Source of the DNA: Ramlibacter sp.
GTDB taxonomy: Bacteria; Pseudomonadota; Gammaproteobacteria; Burkholderiales; Burkholderiaceae_C
Length of the DNA: 7,328 nt
Direction of reading: 5' to 3'
NCBI GenBank assembly: GCA_028292185.1
Contig: JAQGMT010000281.1
Coordinates: 1 to 7,328, forward strand
Part shown: positions 1 to 6,465 of the stretch, piece after piece
Numbering within the stretch: position 1 is the stretch's first letter
Layout: each line of letters starts with the position of its first letter
Position numbers and translations under genes: made by a program
The notes under the pieces: model-generated
Told to the model about the DNA's origin: nothing
What the model saw: only the letters and a program-made list of their open reading frames with translations
Databases searched by the model: none

Positions 1-354
1 GTGCCCCAGATGCTCAACTACGAATCCGTGGGCGGCGTCAACTTCAAGAAGGGCTGCTACCCGGGCCAGGAAGTCGTGGCACGCAGCCAGTTCCGTGGCA
101 CGTTGAAGCGGCGCGCTTATCTCGCCCACTCGCAGGGTCCCTTGCTCGCGGGCCAGGAGATCTTTCACGAGGCCGATGAAAGCCAGCCGTGCGGCATCGT
201 CGCGCAAGCGGCACCAGCGCCCGAGGGCGGCTGGGACGCCATCGTCTCAATGCAGGTGGCACTTGCGCACGACGGCGCGCTGAGCGCTGGGGGGCCGCAA
301 GGCCCTGCCCTGTCGATCGAGCCCCCGCCTTATCCCTTGCTCGCCGACGTCTGA
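1..354 (+). CDS. ygfZ: YgfZ/GcvT-like folate-binding protein, C-terminal fragment
   Basis: This is the last ~117 codons of a YgfZ (IbaG/COG0354) protein, a tetrahydrofolate-binding relative of the glycine-cleavage T-protein that helps maintain and repair certain Fe-S enzymes in the cytoplasm. The family signature K-G-C-Y-x-G-Q-E is visible at fragment residues 17-24, preceded by PQMLNYESVGGVNF and followed by VARSQFRG, as in the family. The usual protein is about 300 residues, so roughly 180 N-terminal residues lie left of the window. The GTG at base 1 is an internal valine codon, not a start. The C-terminus (PPPYPLLADV) is the usual short hydrophobic ending. Its last 25 bp overlap the end of the minus-strand ligase gene tail to tail. 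Identification rests on the motif; nothing looks broken. Confidence 0.9.
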   Translation: MPQMLNYESVGGVNFKKGCYPGQEVVARSQFRGTLKRRAYLAHSQGPLLAGQEIFHEADESQPCGIVAQAAPAPEGGWDAIVSMQVALAHDGALSAGGPQGPALSIEPPPYPLLADV

Positions 355-2612
355 CCGGCTGCGGCCGGGGCCTCGCCGCGCAACCCGAGCGCGGCACGAT
401 ACTCAGGGGGAATTTCCGCGAGCAGCGCCTCGGTTTCTCCTGCGGGTGTCATTGCCAGCGCGTGCCTGAAAGCATCGAGCGCCTTCTCGCGATCCTTGGC
501 CCCACTCGCATACATGTTGCCCAGTTGAAGGTATCCCTGCGTGCGTGTCTGGGGCCAACCGGTCATGCGCAGCTCCATCGCCTGCGCGGCCAGCGGATAG
601 TCGCCCGCGCGCCACGCAAGCACGAATGTGCCGTTGACAAGGTCATAGTCGTAGACCTTGTCGGCAATCGCCTGGCGAGCGATTGCCAGCGCTTTCTCCT
701 GCTGGCCCGTGCGGCCGTACAGCACCACTTGCAGCGAGAGCACCGAAGGTGCGTGCGGCTGGACTTTCTCGGCGCGCGCCAGGTATTCCAGGGCCTTATC
801 CATCTGCCCCAGCGTCGCATATCCCCTGGCGATGTTCGTCATGATCGCGACGATATGGGGCCGCGACGAGAGCACGCTCTCCCAGATCCAGATGGCATCG
901 CGCCAATCGCCCCAGCGCGCCAATTCATCCGCCACCATGGGCGTGATCTTGCGGTAGTGGGGGTTGATGGCGATGCCTTCGCGGATGAGCCCGAGCATTT
1001 CGGCCTTGGTCGGCTCCCATTGGCGTCCACGCGGGTTGGCGGAGGCGGAAACCGAGAGTGCGAGCTTCGTTGCCCTGACAATTTTCTGTTCGGCTTGCGC
1101 CGCCTGCTGTGAGATGTAGATGGCGAGCACGAACGCCATGGCCACGATCAGCAGCGCGACCTGCGACATGGCGGGCCGCCAGCGAATGCGGGACGCCGCC
1201 CAAGGCGCCAGCGCGCCCAGCCGCGCATCGGACGCGGCGAGGCCGCCCAGGCACAGCGCAAACAGCGCGCCGGTACTGGCCATGCGCCAAGGAAAGCCGA
1301 CGTTGCTGACCACCATCAGCGACATCAGGCTGCACAGCAAGACTGCGCGCCACGGGCCTTCGGCCTGCTGTTGCGGCGCGCGTCCGGTGAGTGTCCGCCG
1401 CAGCGCATCCAACAGGTAAGCCATCAGTGCCAGCAGGAAGAGCCAGCCCACGATGCCGTACTCGGCCAGCAACTGGAGGAACTCGTTGTGCACGTAGTAG
1501 TCGGTCTCGAGCTGCGCGCCTTCGGCCTGGTACAAGGTAATCGCGTTTTCCCAGGCGCCCGCGCCCACGCCGGACAGCGGCCGGTCACGAATCATGCCGG
1601 CCGTGGCTTTCCACATCACCATGCGAATGCCCAGCGAAGGGTCGCTCGCCGAGATCGAGCCGGTGCGCTTGAAGCCGCGCTCCAGCGCGGTCATCCCGCG
1701 GCCTTCGTCGGCGATCTTGGGATCCCCGGTGGGAATCACACCGAGGCCCGCGACCGTCGCGATCAGCAGTCCGGCGGCAAGCCAGCGCGTCCCGCGGCTC
1801 CAGCCGCCCAGGGCCAGTTGCCCGCGGTACAACCAGGCAGCGTACGGCAGGACCACCAGCAGCTGCAGCCACAAGGCGATCAGCGCCGCGCGCGTGCCCG
1901 TCATCAGGATGGCGACCACGATGAACGCGGAGCTGACGGAAAGCAGGGCCACCTGGGCGCTTTGGCGAGCTCGCGCCAGCAAAATCGCCGCGAACGGCAA
2001 GGTGCAGACGGCAAACTCCGCGAAGAAGTTGCGGTTGACGAAGGTGGATGCGGGCGGCGGCCCTTCGGGGAACAAGCGGAAGTCGAACCAGAACTGCAAT
2101 GCCGCCCACAGCGAGGCGACCAGTGCGCCCAGGTGTATTCCTGCCGCCAGTGTCGGCAAGCGCTCGCGCGACAAGGTGTTCAGGCCCAGCCAGACCAGCA
2201 AGGAAAAGACGACCCAGCGAATGGCTTCGACCGCAGCGAGGTAGGTGTGCGACCAGGCCATGCTGCCCAAGGCGTAGGCCGCCAAGCCCAGAGGCAGCCA
2301 CACCACCGCGTGCCACCGCAAGGGCTCGCGACGCCGCCACTGTTCCCAGAAGAAAGCGAGGGCCGCGGCGAGCGCGCCCAAGGAGACGATCATGGACTTG
2401 AGCGTGTCCTGCAGCATCTCCTCGTGCGTCACACCCAGGGCCGGCGCGAGGAACATGAGCGTGGCCAGAAGCACCACCGGTATCCAGCCGGCGCCTTCCA
2501 ACGGCGCAGTGGCGGAACTTGCGCTGGGCCCCGCCACAGTGGAGGGGACCGCGCCGGCCGTAACTGTTGCCGCGGCAGCGGAGCGGGCTGGATTGCGTTT
2601 TTTGCGTGCCAT
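330..2612 (-). CDS. O-antigen ligase family protein (PglL/WaaL-type, Wzy_C domain) with C-terminal TPR region
   Basis: A 760-residue polytopic inner-membrane protein. After a basic, Ala/Ser-rich N-terminus (1-40), about ten to twelve hydrophobic segments run from residue 43 to 460, with another at 483-500. Wzy_C/O-antigen ligase landmarks are FVNRNFFAEF (191-200), GTRAA (239-243), an Arg-Met-x-Met-Trp segment (330-334), GVGAGAWE (348-355) and HNEFLQLLAEYG (375-386); the His at 375 matches the conserved periplasmic-loop His of WaaL and PglL. Residues ~540-725 form a soluble tail with TPR-like helical pairs (for example 589-620, 622-650, 692-722). Known members transfer lipid-linked glycan either to lipid A core (WaaL) or to proteins such as pilins (PglL/PilO). 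The TPR tail is common in the larger PglL-like members, so protein glycosylation is plausible, but the acceptor cannot be read here. The start codon lies 2 bp after the stop of the upstream fusion gene, implying co-transcription. The end overlaps ygfZ. Confidence 0.85.
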   Translation of the reverse strand: MARKKRNPARSAAAATVTAGAVPSTVAGPSASSATAPLEGAGWIPVVLLATLMFLAPALGVTHEEMLQDTLKSMIVSLGALAAALAFFWEQWRRREPLRWHAVVWLPLGLAAYALGSMAWSHTYLAAVEAIRWVVFSLLVWLGLNTLSRERLPTLAAGIHLGALVASLWAALQFWFDFRLFPEGPPPASTFVNRNFFAEFAVCTLPFAAILLARARQSAQVALLSVSSAFIVVAILMTGTRAALIALWLQLLVVLPYAAWLYRGQLALGGWSRGTRWLAAGLLIATVAGLGVIPTGDPKIADEGRGMTALERGFKRTGSISASDPSLGIRMVMWKATAGMIRDRPLSGVGAGAWENAITLYQAEGAQLETDYYVHNEFLQLLAEYGIVGWLFLLALMAYLLDALRRTLTGRAPQQQAEGPWRAVLLCSLMSLMVVSNVGFPWRMASTGALFALCLGGLAASDARLGALAPWAASRIRWRPAMSQVALLIVAMAFVLAIYISQQAAQAEQKIVRATKLALSVSASANPRGRQWEPTKAEMLGLIREGIAINPHYRKITPMVADELARWGDWRDAIWIWESVLSSRPHIVAIMTNIARGYATLGQMDKALEYLARAEKVQPHAPSVLSLQVVLYGRTGQQEKALAIARQAIADKVYDYDLVNGTFVLAWRAGDYPLAAQAMELRMTGWPQTRTQGYLQLGNMYASGAKDREKALDAFRHALAMTPAGETEALLAEIPPEYRAALGLRGEAPAAAGQTSASKG

Positions 2613-2614
2613 GT

Positions 2615-3475
2615 TCAGCGCAGCGCCCGTGCCATCGCGATGTGCGGGATACCCGCTTCGTCGAAAACTTCGCCGCTCGCCTGAAAGCCCGCATCGCTAT
2701 AGAACGACCGGGCGCTGCACTGCGCGTGCAAGTGCACTTCACGGTCGCCCCGCGCGGCCGCCGCCTGCAACAGCGTGTCCAGCACTTGGCGGCCGACACC
2801 GGAGCCACGCAACACCCGGTGGACCGCCATCCGCCCGATCTTCGCCACGCCCTTCGACGGCTGCAACAACCGGCCCGTTGCTATCGCTTGTCCCAAGCGG
2901 TTGTAGGCGACCGCATGCAGCGCCCCGGCATCCGCCTCATCCCACTCGAGCTCCTGCGCGATCCGCTGCTCCTGGATAAAGACATCGGTGCGGATGCGCC
3001 GGGCGTCGGCTGCGAGTTCGGCCCAGCCGCCCGTGCGCACCTGCACCATCACCTCGCCGGCCTCATAGCCAGTCAGGATTTCGCGCAGCAAGGGTGGCAC
3101 CGGCCGCGAAGTCTGGCTGGCCGGATCGGCGAACACGTAAATCAGCTCGCAGGCGATCAGCAACTCGTCGCCGCGGAAGATGGCGGCGCTGAATGCCATG
3201 GACGAATTGCCGATGCGCCCGCACTTCAGGCCGATGTCCAGACAATCGTCCAGGCGAGCCGATGCGTTGAATTCGACCGTCGCCTTCTTCACGTACAGGT
3301 CTCCGCCCAGCAGGTGCATGGCTTGCTCGTAGGGCAGCGCCAGCATTCGCCAGTAATGGCCGACTGCGGTGTCGATATACATCAGATAGTGCGCATTGAA
3401 CACGATCTTCTGCATGTCCACTTCGGCCCAGCGCACGCGCAGGCGGTGAAAAAAGCGGAACTCTTGTCGTTTCAT
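2615..3475 (-). CDS. Fused hotdog acyl-CoA thioesterase (YbgC/4HBT-like) and GNAT acetyltransferase (ElaA-like)
   Basis: One uninterrupted 286-residue reading frame holds two enzyme domains. Residues ~5-135 are a 4HBT/YbgC hotdog thioesterase: VRWAEVDMQKIVFNAHYLMY (14-33) carries the motif of this family, with Asp20 at the position of the catalytic Asp of 4-hydroxybenzoyl-CoA thioesterase. Residues ~143-286 are a GNAT N-acetyltransferase. They show VFIQEQ (165-170), the acetyl-CoA pyrophosphate loop RGSGVGRQV (223-231), and FYSDAGF (258-264) with GEVFDEAGIPHIAM (268-281), which closely resembles the end of E. coli ElaA. Hydrolysis of an acyl-CoA and acetyl transfer to an amine are expected from the families, but substrates are unknown. 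The chosen ATG gives a complete hotdog N-terminus; no strong Shine-Dalgarno sequence precedes it, and a hairpin lies 8 bases upstream. It is the first gene of a probable two-gene operon with the ligase. A sequencing frameshift joining two genes is unlikely because the linker is smooth and coding throughout. Confidence 0.85.
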   Translation of the reverse strand: MKRQEFRFFHRLRVRWAEVDMQKIVFNAHYLMYIDTAVGHYWRMLALPYEQAMHLLGGDLYVKKATVEFNASARLDDCLDIGLKCGRIGNSSMAFSAAIFRGDELLIACELIYVFADPASQTSRPVPPLLREILTGYEAGEVMVQVRTGGWAELAADARRIRTDVFIQEQRIAQELEWDEADAGALHAVAYNRLGQAIATGRLLQPSKGVAKIGRMAVHRVLRGSGVGRQVLDTLLQAAAARGDREVHLHAQCSARSFYSDAGFQASGEVFDEAGIPHIAMARALR

Positions 3476-3482
3476 GAAGCGA

Positions 3483-3531
3483 GGGGCAAGAACCGGTCGC
3501 GGCGGACGCCGTGGCGGATGGTTCTTGCTCC
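3483..3531. repeat. Imperfect inverted repeat (hairpin or operator) in the divergent spacer
   Basis: Two arms, GCAAGAACC (3486-3494) and GGTTCTTGC (3520-3528), are perfect reverse complements of 9 bp. The stem extends outward through one G-T pair and two G-C pairs (3483-3485 with 3529-3531) and partly inward (3498-3500 with 3514-3516). The loop contains a direct repeat GGCGGA (3501-3506 and 3513-3518). It lies between the divergent thioesterase-fusion gene, whose ATG is 7 bases away at 3475, and the dehydrogenase gene, whose ATG is 39 bases away. In minus-strand RNA it would occupy the ribosome-binding region. It could be an operator or an RNA hairpin; no T-run follows, so a terminator is unlikely. 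Confidence 0.45.
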
Positions 3532-3570
3532 AGTTAAAGTGGCAGTTTCCATCGTAATCGGAATTGCGCC

Positions 3571-4707
3571 ATGGCCTTCATCTACTACGTCACGCAGATC
3601 CAGTTCGACTTCGGTGCGGTGAAACTGCTCAAACAGGAATGCGATCGGGTGGGCATCACGCGCCCGCTGGTCGTCACCGACCCTGGCGTGAAGGCAGCGG
3701 GCGTGCTGCAAAAAGCGCTCGACGCGCTGGCGGGGATGCCGGTCGCCATCTTCGACCAGACGCCTTCCAATCCAACCGAAGCCGCGGTCCGCGCCGCCAC
3801 CGAGGTTTACAAGGCGAACCGCTGCGACGGCCTCATCGCGGTGGGTGGCGGCTCGGCGATCGATTGCGCGAAGGGCGTCGCGATCGCAGCGACGCACGAA
3901 GGACCGCTCACTCATTACGCGACCATCGAGGGCGGCTCTGCGCGCATCACCGAGAAGGCGGCGCCCCTCATCGCGGTGCCTACCACCAGCGGCACCGGCA
4001 GCGAAGTCGCGCGCGGGGCCATCATCATCGTGGACGACCATCGCAAGCTCGGCTTCCACTCGTGGCACCTGGTGCCCAAGGCAGCGATCTGCGATCCCGA
4101 GCTCACGCTGGGACTGCCGCCCAAACTCACCGCCGCCACCGGCATGGACGCCATTGCCCATTGCATGGAAACCTTCATGTCGGCGGCGGTCAACCCGCCG
4201 GCGGACGGCATCGCGCTCGACGGGCTGGAGCGCGGCTGGGCCCATATCGAACGCGCGACGCGCGATGGCAGTGATCGCGAAGCACGCTTCAACCTGATGA
4301 GCGCCTCGATGCAAGGTGCGATGGCCTTCCAGAAGGGCCTGGGCTGCGTCCATTCGCTCAGTCACAGCCTCGGAGGGGTCGATCCGCGGCTGCATCACGG
4401 CACGCTCAATGCCGTCTTTCTGCCCGCCGTGGTTAGGTTCAATGCGCAGGCCGAGTCGGTCAAGAAGGACCGCAGGCTCGAGCGGATGGCCCATGCGATG
4501 GGTTTGGGATCCGGCAACGACATACCGCAGGCCATCAAGGAGATGAGCGCGCGCCTGGACCTGCCCACGGGCCTGGCCGCGATGGGCGTGCAGCGCGACT
4601 GGTTCGGCAAGATCATCGAAGGGGCGCTGGCCGACCACTGCCACAAGACCAATCCACGCCTGGCCAGCCGTGAGGACTACATCCATATGCTGGAGACCTC
4701 GCTGTGA
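3571..4707 (+). CDS. Iron-containing alcohol dehydrogenase, 4-hydroxybutyrate dehydrogenase (GbdH)-like
   Basis: A 378-residue protein of the group III iron-dependent alcohol dehydrogenase family, of normal length. The N-terminal Rossmann-like half has the NAD(P) motif GGGSAID (92-98) followed by CAK, and the second phosphate-binding motif PTTSGTGSE (137-145). The C-terminal helical half carries likely metal ligands Asp193 and His197 (GMDAIAH), His261 (GCVHSLSH) and His276 (LHHG), matching the D-H-H-H set of FucO. The opening MAFIYYVTQIQFDFGAV and the stretch around 119-170 resemble, from memory, the Cupriavidus 4-hydroxybutyrate dehydrogenase GbdH, which interconverts 4-hydroxybutyrate and succinate semialdehyde with NAD. 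Substrate assignment is therefore an inference; other small hydroxyacid or alcohol substrates are possible. The ATG is preceded by only a weak GGA about 8 bases upstream. It is monocistronic by layout: divergent from the thioesterase fusion and ending 3 bp from the convergent acyltransferase gene. Confidence 0.88.
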   Translation: MAFIYYVTQIQFDFGAVKLLKQECDRVGITRPLVVTDPGVKAAGVLQKALDALAGMPVAIFDQTPSNPTEAAVRAATEVYKANRCDGLIAVGGGSAIDCAKGVAIAATHEGPLTHYATIEGGSARITEKAAPLIAVPTTSGTGSEVARGAIIIVDDHRKLGFHSWHLVPKAAICDPELTLGLPPKLTAATGMDAIAHCMETFMSAAVNPPADGIALDGLERGWAHIERATRDGSDREARFNLMSASMQGAMAFQKGLGCVHSLSHSLGGVDPRLHHGTLNAVFLPAVVRFNAQAESVKKDRRLERMAHAMGLGSGNDIPQAIKEMSARLDLPTGLAAMGVQRDWFGKIIEGALADHCHKTNPRLASREDYIHMLETSL

Positions 4708-4710
4708 GCG

Positions 4711-5784
4711 TCAAGCGCGCGTGCGCGCCTTACTCCAATTGCGCAGGGGCCTTTCGAAATAACGTTCGCTGAACAGCGCCAGCGCGAAGGCCAGTGCCAG
4801 GACGGCAGCGGTCAGCCCGAGTTGACTTCCCAATGGCCAGCGCTCTGGCGGCTCCAGGCGCAGCGCGGGAACCACGCGCATGGCAAACCAGAAGAACAGG
4901 ATCGGGTGCATCAGATACAGGCCGTAAGTGGCGTCGCCCATGTGGGCTGCCGCGCGCGCACCCCTGTCTTGCAACTCGAGCCCGCCGGCCAGCCACGCCA
5001 TCACAAGACATAGGCCGGCGCAAGCCGCGCCGCGCCAGCCGATCAGCTGATCACCATCCCGCGTGGGGTTGAGCGCGCACAGCAGCACGAATCCTGCCGT
5101 CACGCCAAGGAGCGGGAGCGAGTTGGGCCAGGCCGGTAGGCGCCCGCGCCGGCGGGCGCAACCGATCAGGCATCCCGCCATGAAGTAGGCGGCGAACGCC
5201 GGCACCTGGTGGTAGGCCACCAGATTGGCCGCGTAACCGCCGGGCCCGCCGACCGTGCGGGCAATCCAGGCTGCCTGAACAGCGATCAGCAGGACAAAAC
5301 TCGCCCAACCGAGCCAGCGTGAAGCCGTGACCATCATCAGCAGGAGCGGAAAGATCAGGTAATAAATCGCCTCGATCCCGAGCGACCAGCCTCCCACCAG
5401 GAGCGAGCTTTGCGCGGGATCGAAAAAGCCGAACAGGAACGAGGCGTTCAAGGCCCAGCGCCAGAGCCACGGCAGGTTCTCGCTCCCGCCGGTCACCTGC
5501 CAGGGAAGCAGTGGAATGAGCGCCAGGTAAAGCGGCGCCAGCCGGATGTAGCGGACCCAGAGGAAGTGGCGATACGAAAACCGCCCCTGCTCGAGGCGGC
5601 CTGCGTAGGTGTACGCAAGGCTTGCGCCCGATAGCACGAAGAACAGGTAGACGCCATAGCTGCCGAGTGTGTGTACGCTCGCGACGCCCTGCCAGTAGAG
5701 CAGGTGGTAGATTGCCACGGCAAAGGCCGACAAGCCACGCAGGACATCCCACCCCAACACCCGCTCGCCCGAAGCATCCGCCAT
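4711..5784 (-). CDS. Membrane acyltransferase, acyltransferase-3 (OafA/NodX-type) family
   Basis: A 357-residue polytopic inner-membrane protein of about ten hydrophobic segments, the usual size for a stand-alone acyltransferase-3 domain without an SGNH tail. Diagnostic features are LRGLSAFAVAIYH (15-27) with the conserved Arg16 and His27, GVYLFFVLSG (44-53), the basic loop RYIRLAPLY (78-86), GGWSLGIEAIYYLIFP (131-146), GDATYGLYLMHPIL (283-296), and the closing SERYFERPLRNW (339-350). Relatives move acetyl or other short acyl groups from cytoplasmic acyl-CoA onto sugars of O-antigen, exopolysaccharide, peptidoglycan or Nod factors. The acceptor here is not determinable, since no glycosyltransferase cluster adjoins it. 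The ATG at 5784 places the first membrane segment correctly. The stop is 3 bp from the stop of the convergent dehydrogenase gene. Upstream is a 126-bp divergent spacer shared with the LapA-like gene. Confidence 0.88.
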   Translation of the reverse strand: MADASGERVLGWDVLRGLSAFAVAIYHLLYWQGVASVHTLGSYGVYLFFVLSGASLAYTYAGRLEQGRFSYRHFLWVRYIRLAPLYLALIPLLPWQVTGGSENLPWLWRWALNASFLFGFFDPAQSSLLVGGWSLGIEAIYYLIFPLLLMMVTASRWLGWASFVLLIAVQAAWIARTVGGPGGYAANLVAYHQVPAFAAYFMAGCLIGCARRRGRLPAWPNSLPLLGVTAGFVLLCALNPTRDGDQLIGWRGAACAGLCLVMAWLAGGLELQDRGARAAAHMGDATYGLYLMHPILFFWFAMRVVPALRLEPPERWPLGSQLGLTAAVLALAFALALFSERYFERPLRNWSKARTRA

Positions 5785-5857
5785 TCCACGATTCTCGCAG
5801 GCTGAGCATGAGCCTTGCCTTCACCGCCGGACAAGCACACGGCGCGTTGGCTGACAC

Positions 5858-5873
5858 CGGCCCTGCTGGGCCG
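5858..5873. repeat. Short perfect hairpin in divergent spacer
   Basis: CGGCCC (5858-5863) and GGGCCG (5868-5873) form a perfect 6-bp G/C stem with a 4-base loop (TGCT). It sits in the 126-bp spacer between the divergent acyltransferase and LapA-like genes, 37 bases before the LapA-like start. No T-run follows on either strand, so it is not a typical terminator. A CTGACA hexamer at 5851-5856 resembles a -35 box but has no convincing -10 at proper spacing. Function unknown; chance occurrence is possible at this GC content. Confidence 0.25.
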
Positions 5874-5898
5874 CTTCACAGAATGGCCTGTCCTTTCT

Positions 5899-5903
5899 GG
5901 GAG
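5899..5903 (+). promoter_or_regulatory. Ribosome binding site of the LapA-like gene
   Basis: GGGAG ends 7 bases before the ATG at 5911. It is the clearest Shine-Dalgarno sequence in the window and decides the start: the same frame is open from an ATG at 5815, but that would add 32 polar, Pro/Arg-rich residues in front of the hydrophobic N-terminus, with no ribosome-binding site. Confidence 0.7.
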
Positions 5904-5910
5904 ACAAAAC

Positions 5911-6465
5911 ATGCGTGCACGACTCGTCCTGCTGTTGGTGGCCATACTGCTCGTGGCCGGCTTCGCCGCCCTCAACTGGGCGGAAATCATGAGACCCACC
6001 TCGCTGAGCTTGGGCGTATTCAGCACGGATGCGCCGCTAGGCGCCATCCTGCTGGGCTTGCTGGCTGTGGCGCTGCTCGTATTCCTGGCCAGCAACGCGG
6101 CGGCGGGCGCCCGCATGAAGACCACCGAGAACCGCTATCACCGGGAACTGCAAGTGCAGCGCGACCTGGCCGAACGCGAGGAAACATCGCGCTTCACCCA
6201 ATTGCGCCAGCACTTCGACAACCATCTGCGGGAAGGCCGCCAACGCGATGCGGTCGCCTCGACCGAATTCGAAAAGAGCATGTTGCAAAGCCAGCGCGAT
6301 TTGCGCAACCAGCTCGAACAGATCCAACACACTTTCGCCACGCGCCTGGGCGAACTCGAATCGCGCCTCGATGGACGGCTGGAGCGGGCGAGTCCCGCGG
6401 TGGATGTCTCGCACCGCACGGTCGACGTGGAAGAAGTGCCTTTGCGCGATCGCGCGAAGGCGTAA
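5911..6465 (+). CDS. LapA-like two-helix membrane protein with long coiled coil
   Basis: From the ATG chosen by the strong GGGAG site, the protein is 184 residues. Residues 3-23 and 42-62 are hydrophobic membrane segments with a short loop between (NWAEIMRPTSLSLGVFSTDA), an arrangement like LapA/YciS, the inner-membrane protein that with LapB controls LpxC turnover and lipopolysaccharide synthesis. Residues ~70-158 are highly charged, rich in Gln, Glu and Arg, and predicted coiled coil, extending into the cytoplasm; the last ~25 residues are acidic/basic and probably disordered. E. coli LapA is only about 100 residues, so the coiled coil here is much longer. The family link is by architecture and local similarity, not by catalytic motif, so a general 'LapA family' label is the safe call. 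No lapB neighbour is present. It is convergent with the ogt-like gene, 18 bp apart. Confidence 0.65.
   Translation: MRARLVLLLVAILLVAGFAALNWAEIMRPTSLSLGVFSTDAPLGAILLGLLAVALLVFLASNAAAGARMKTTENRYHRELQVQRDLAEREETSRFTQLRQHFDNHLREGRQRDAVASTEFEKSMLQSQRDLRNQLEQIQHTFATRLGELESRLDGRLERASPAVDVSHRTVDVEEVPLRDRAKA

Noticed and set aside
1371..2684. 437-codon open frame on the plus strand opposite the ligase.
   Set aside because: Translation is Gln/Arg/Gly-rich without membrane segments or motifs; the minus-strand frame encodes a coherent ligase with the Wzy_C signatures.
1585..2808. 407-codon minus-strand frame overlapping the ligase and fusion genes.
   Set aside because: It crosses the boundary of two well-supported genes in another frame and has Arg/Ala/Gly-rich shadow composition.
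3531..3566. Possible sigma-70 promoter for the dehydrogenase in the more AT-rich part of the spacer (TTGCTC at 3526-3531 region, TAAAGT at 3535-3540, CGTAAT at 3553-3558).
   Set aside because: No pair of hexamers has both acceptable match and 16-18 bp spacing, so I do not call it.
3472..4686. 404-codon open frame on the minus strand, longer than the dehydrogenase gene it opposes.
   Set aside because: It is antisense to a full-length iron alcohol dehydrogenase with all motifs. Its translation is Arg/His/Asp-rich with no recognisable domain, as expected for a shadow frame in GC-rich DNA.
5815..5910. Upstream ATG extension of the LapA-like gene by 32 codons.
   Set aside because: No ribosome-binding site precedes 5815, the added residues are polar and unlike a membrane N-terminus, and a strong GGGAG site marks the ATG at 5911.
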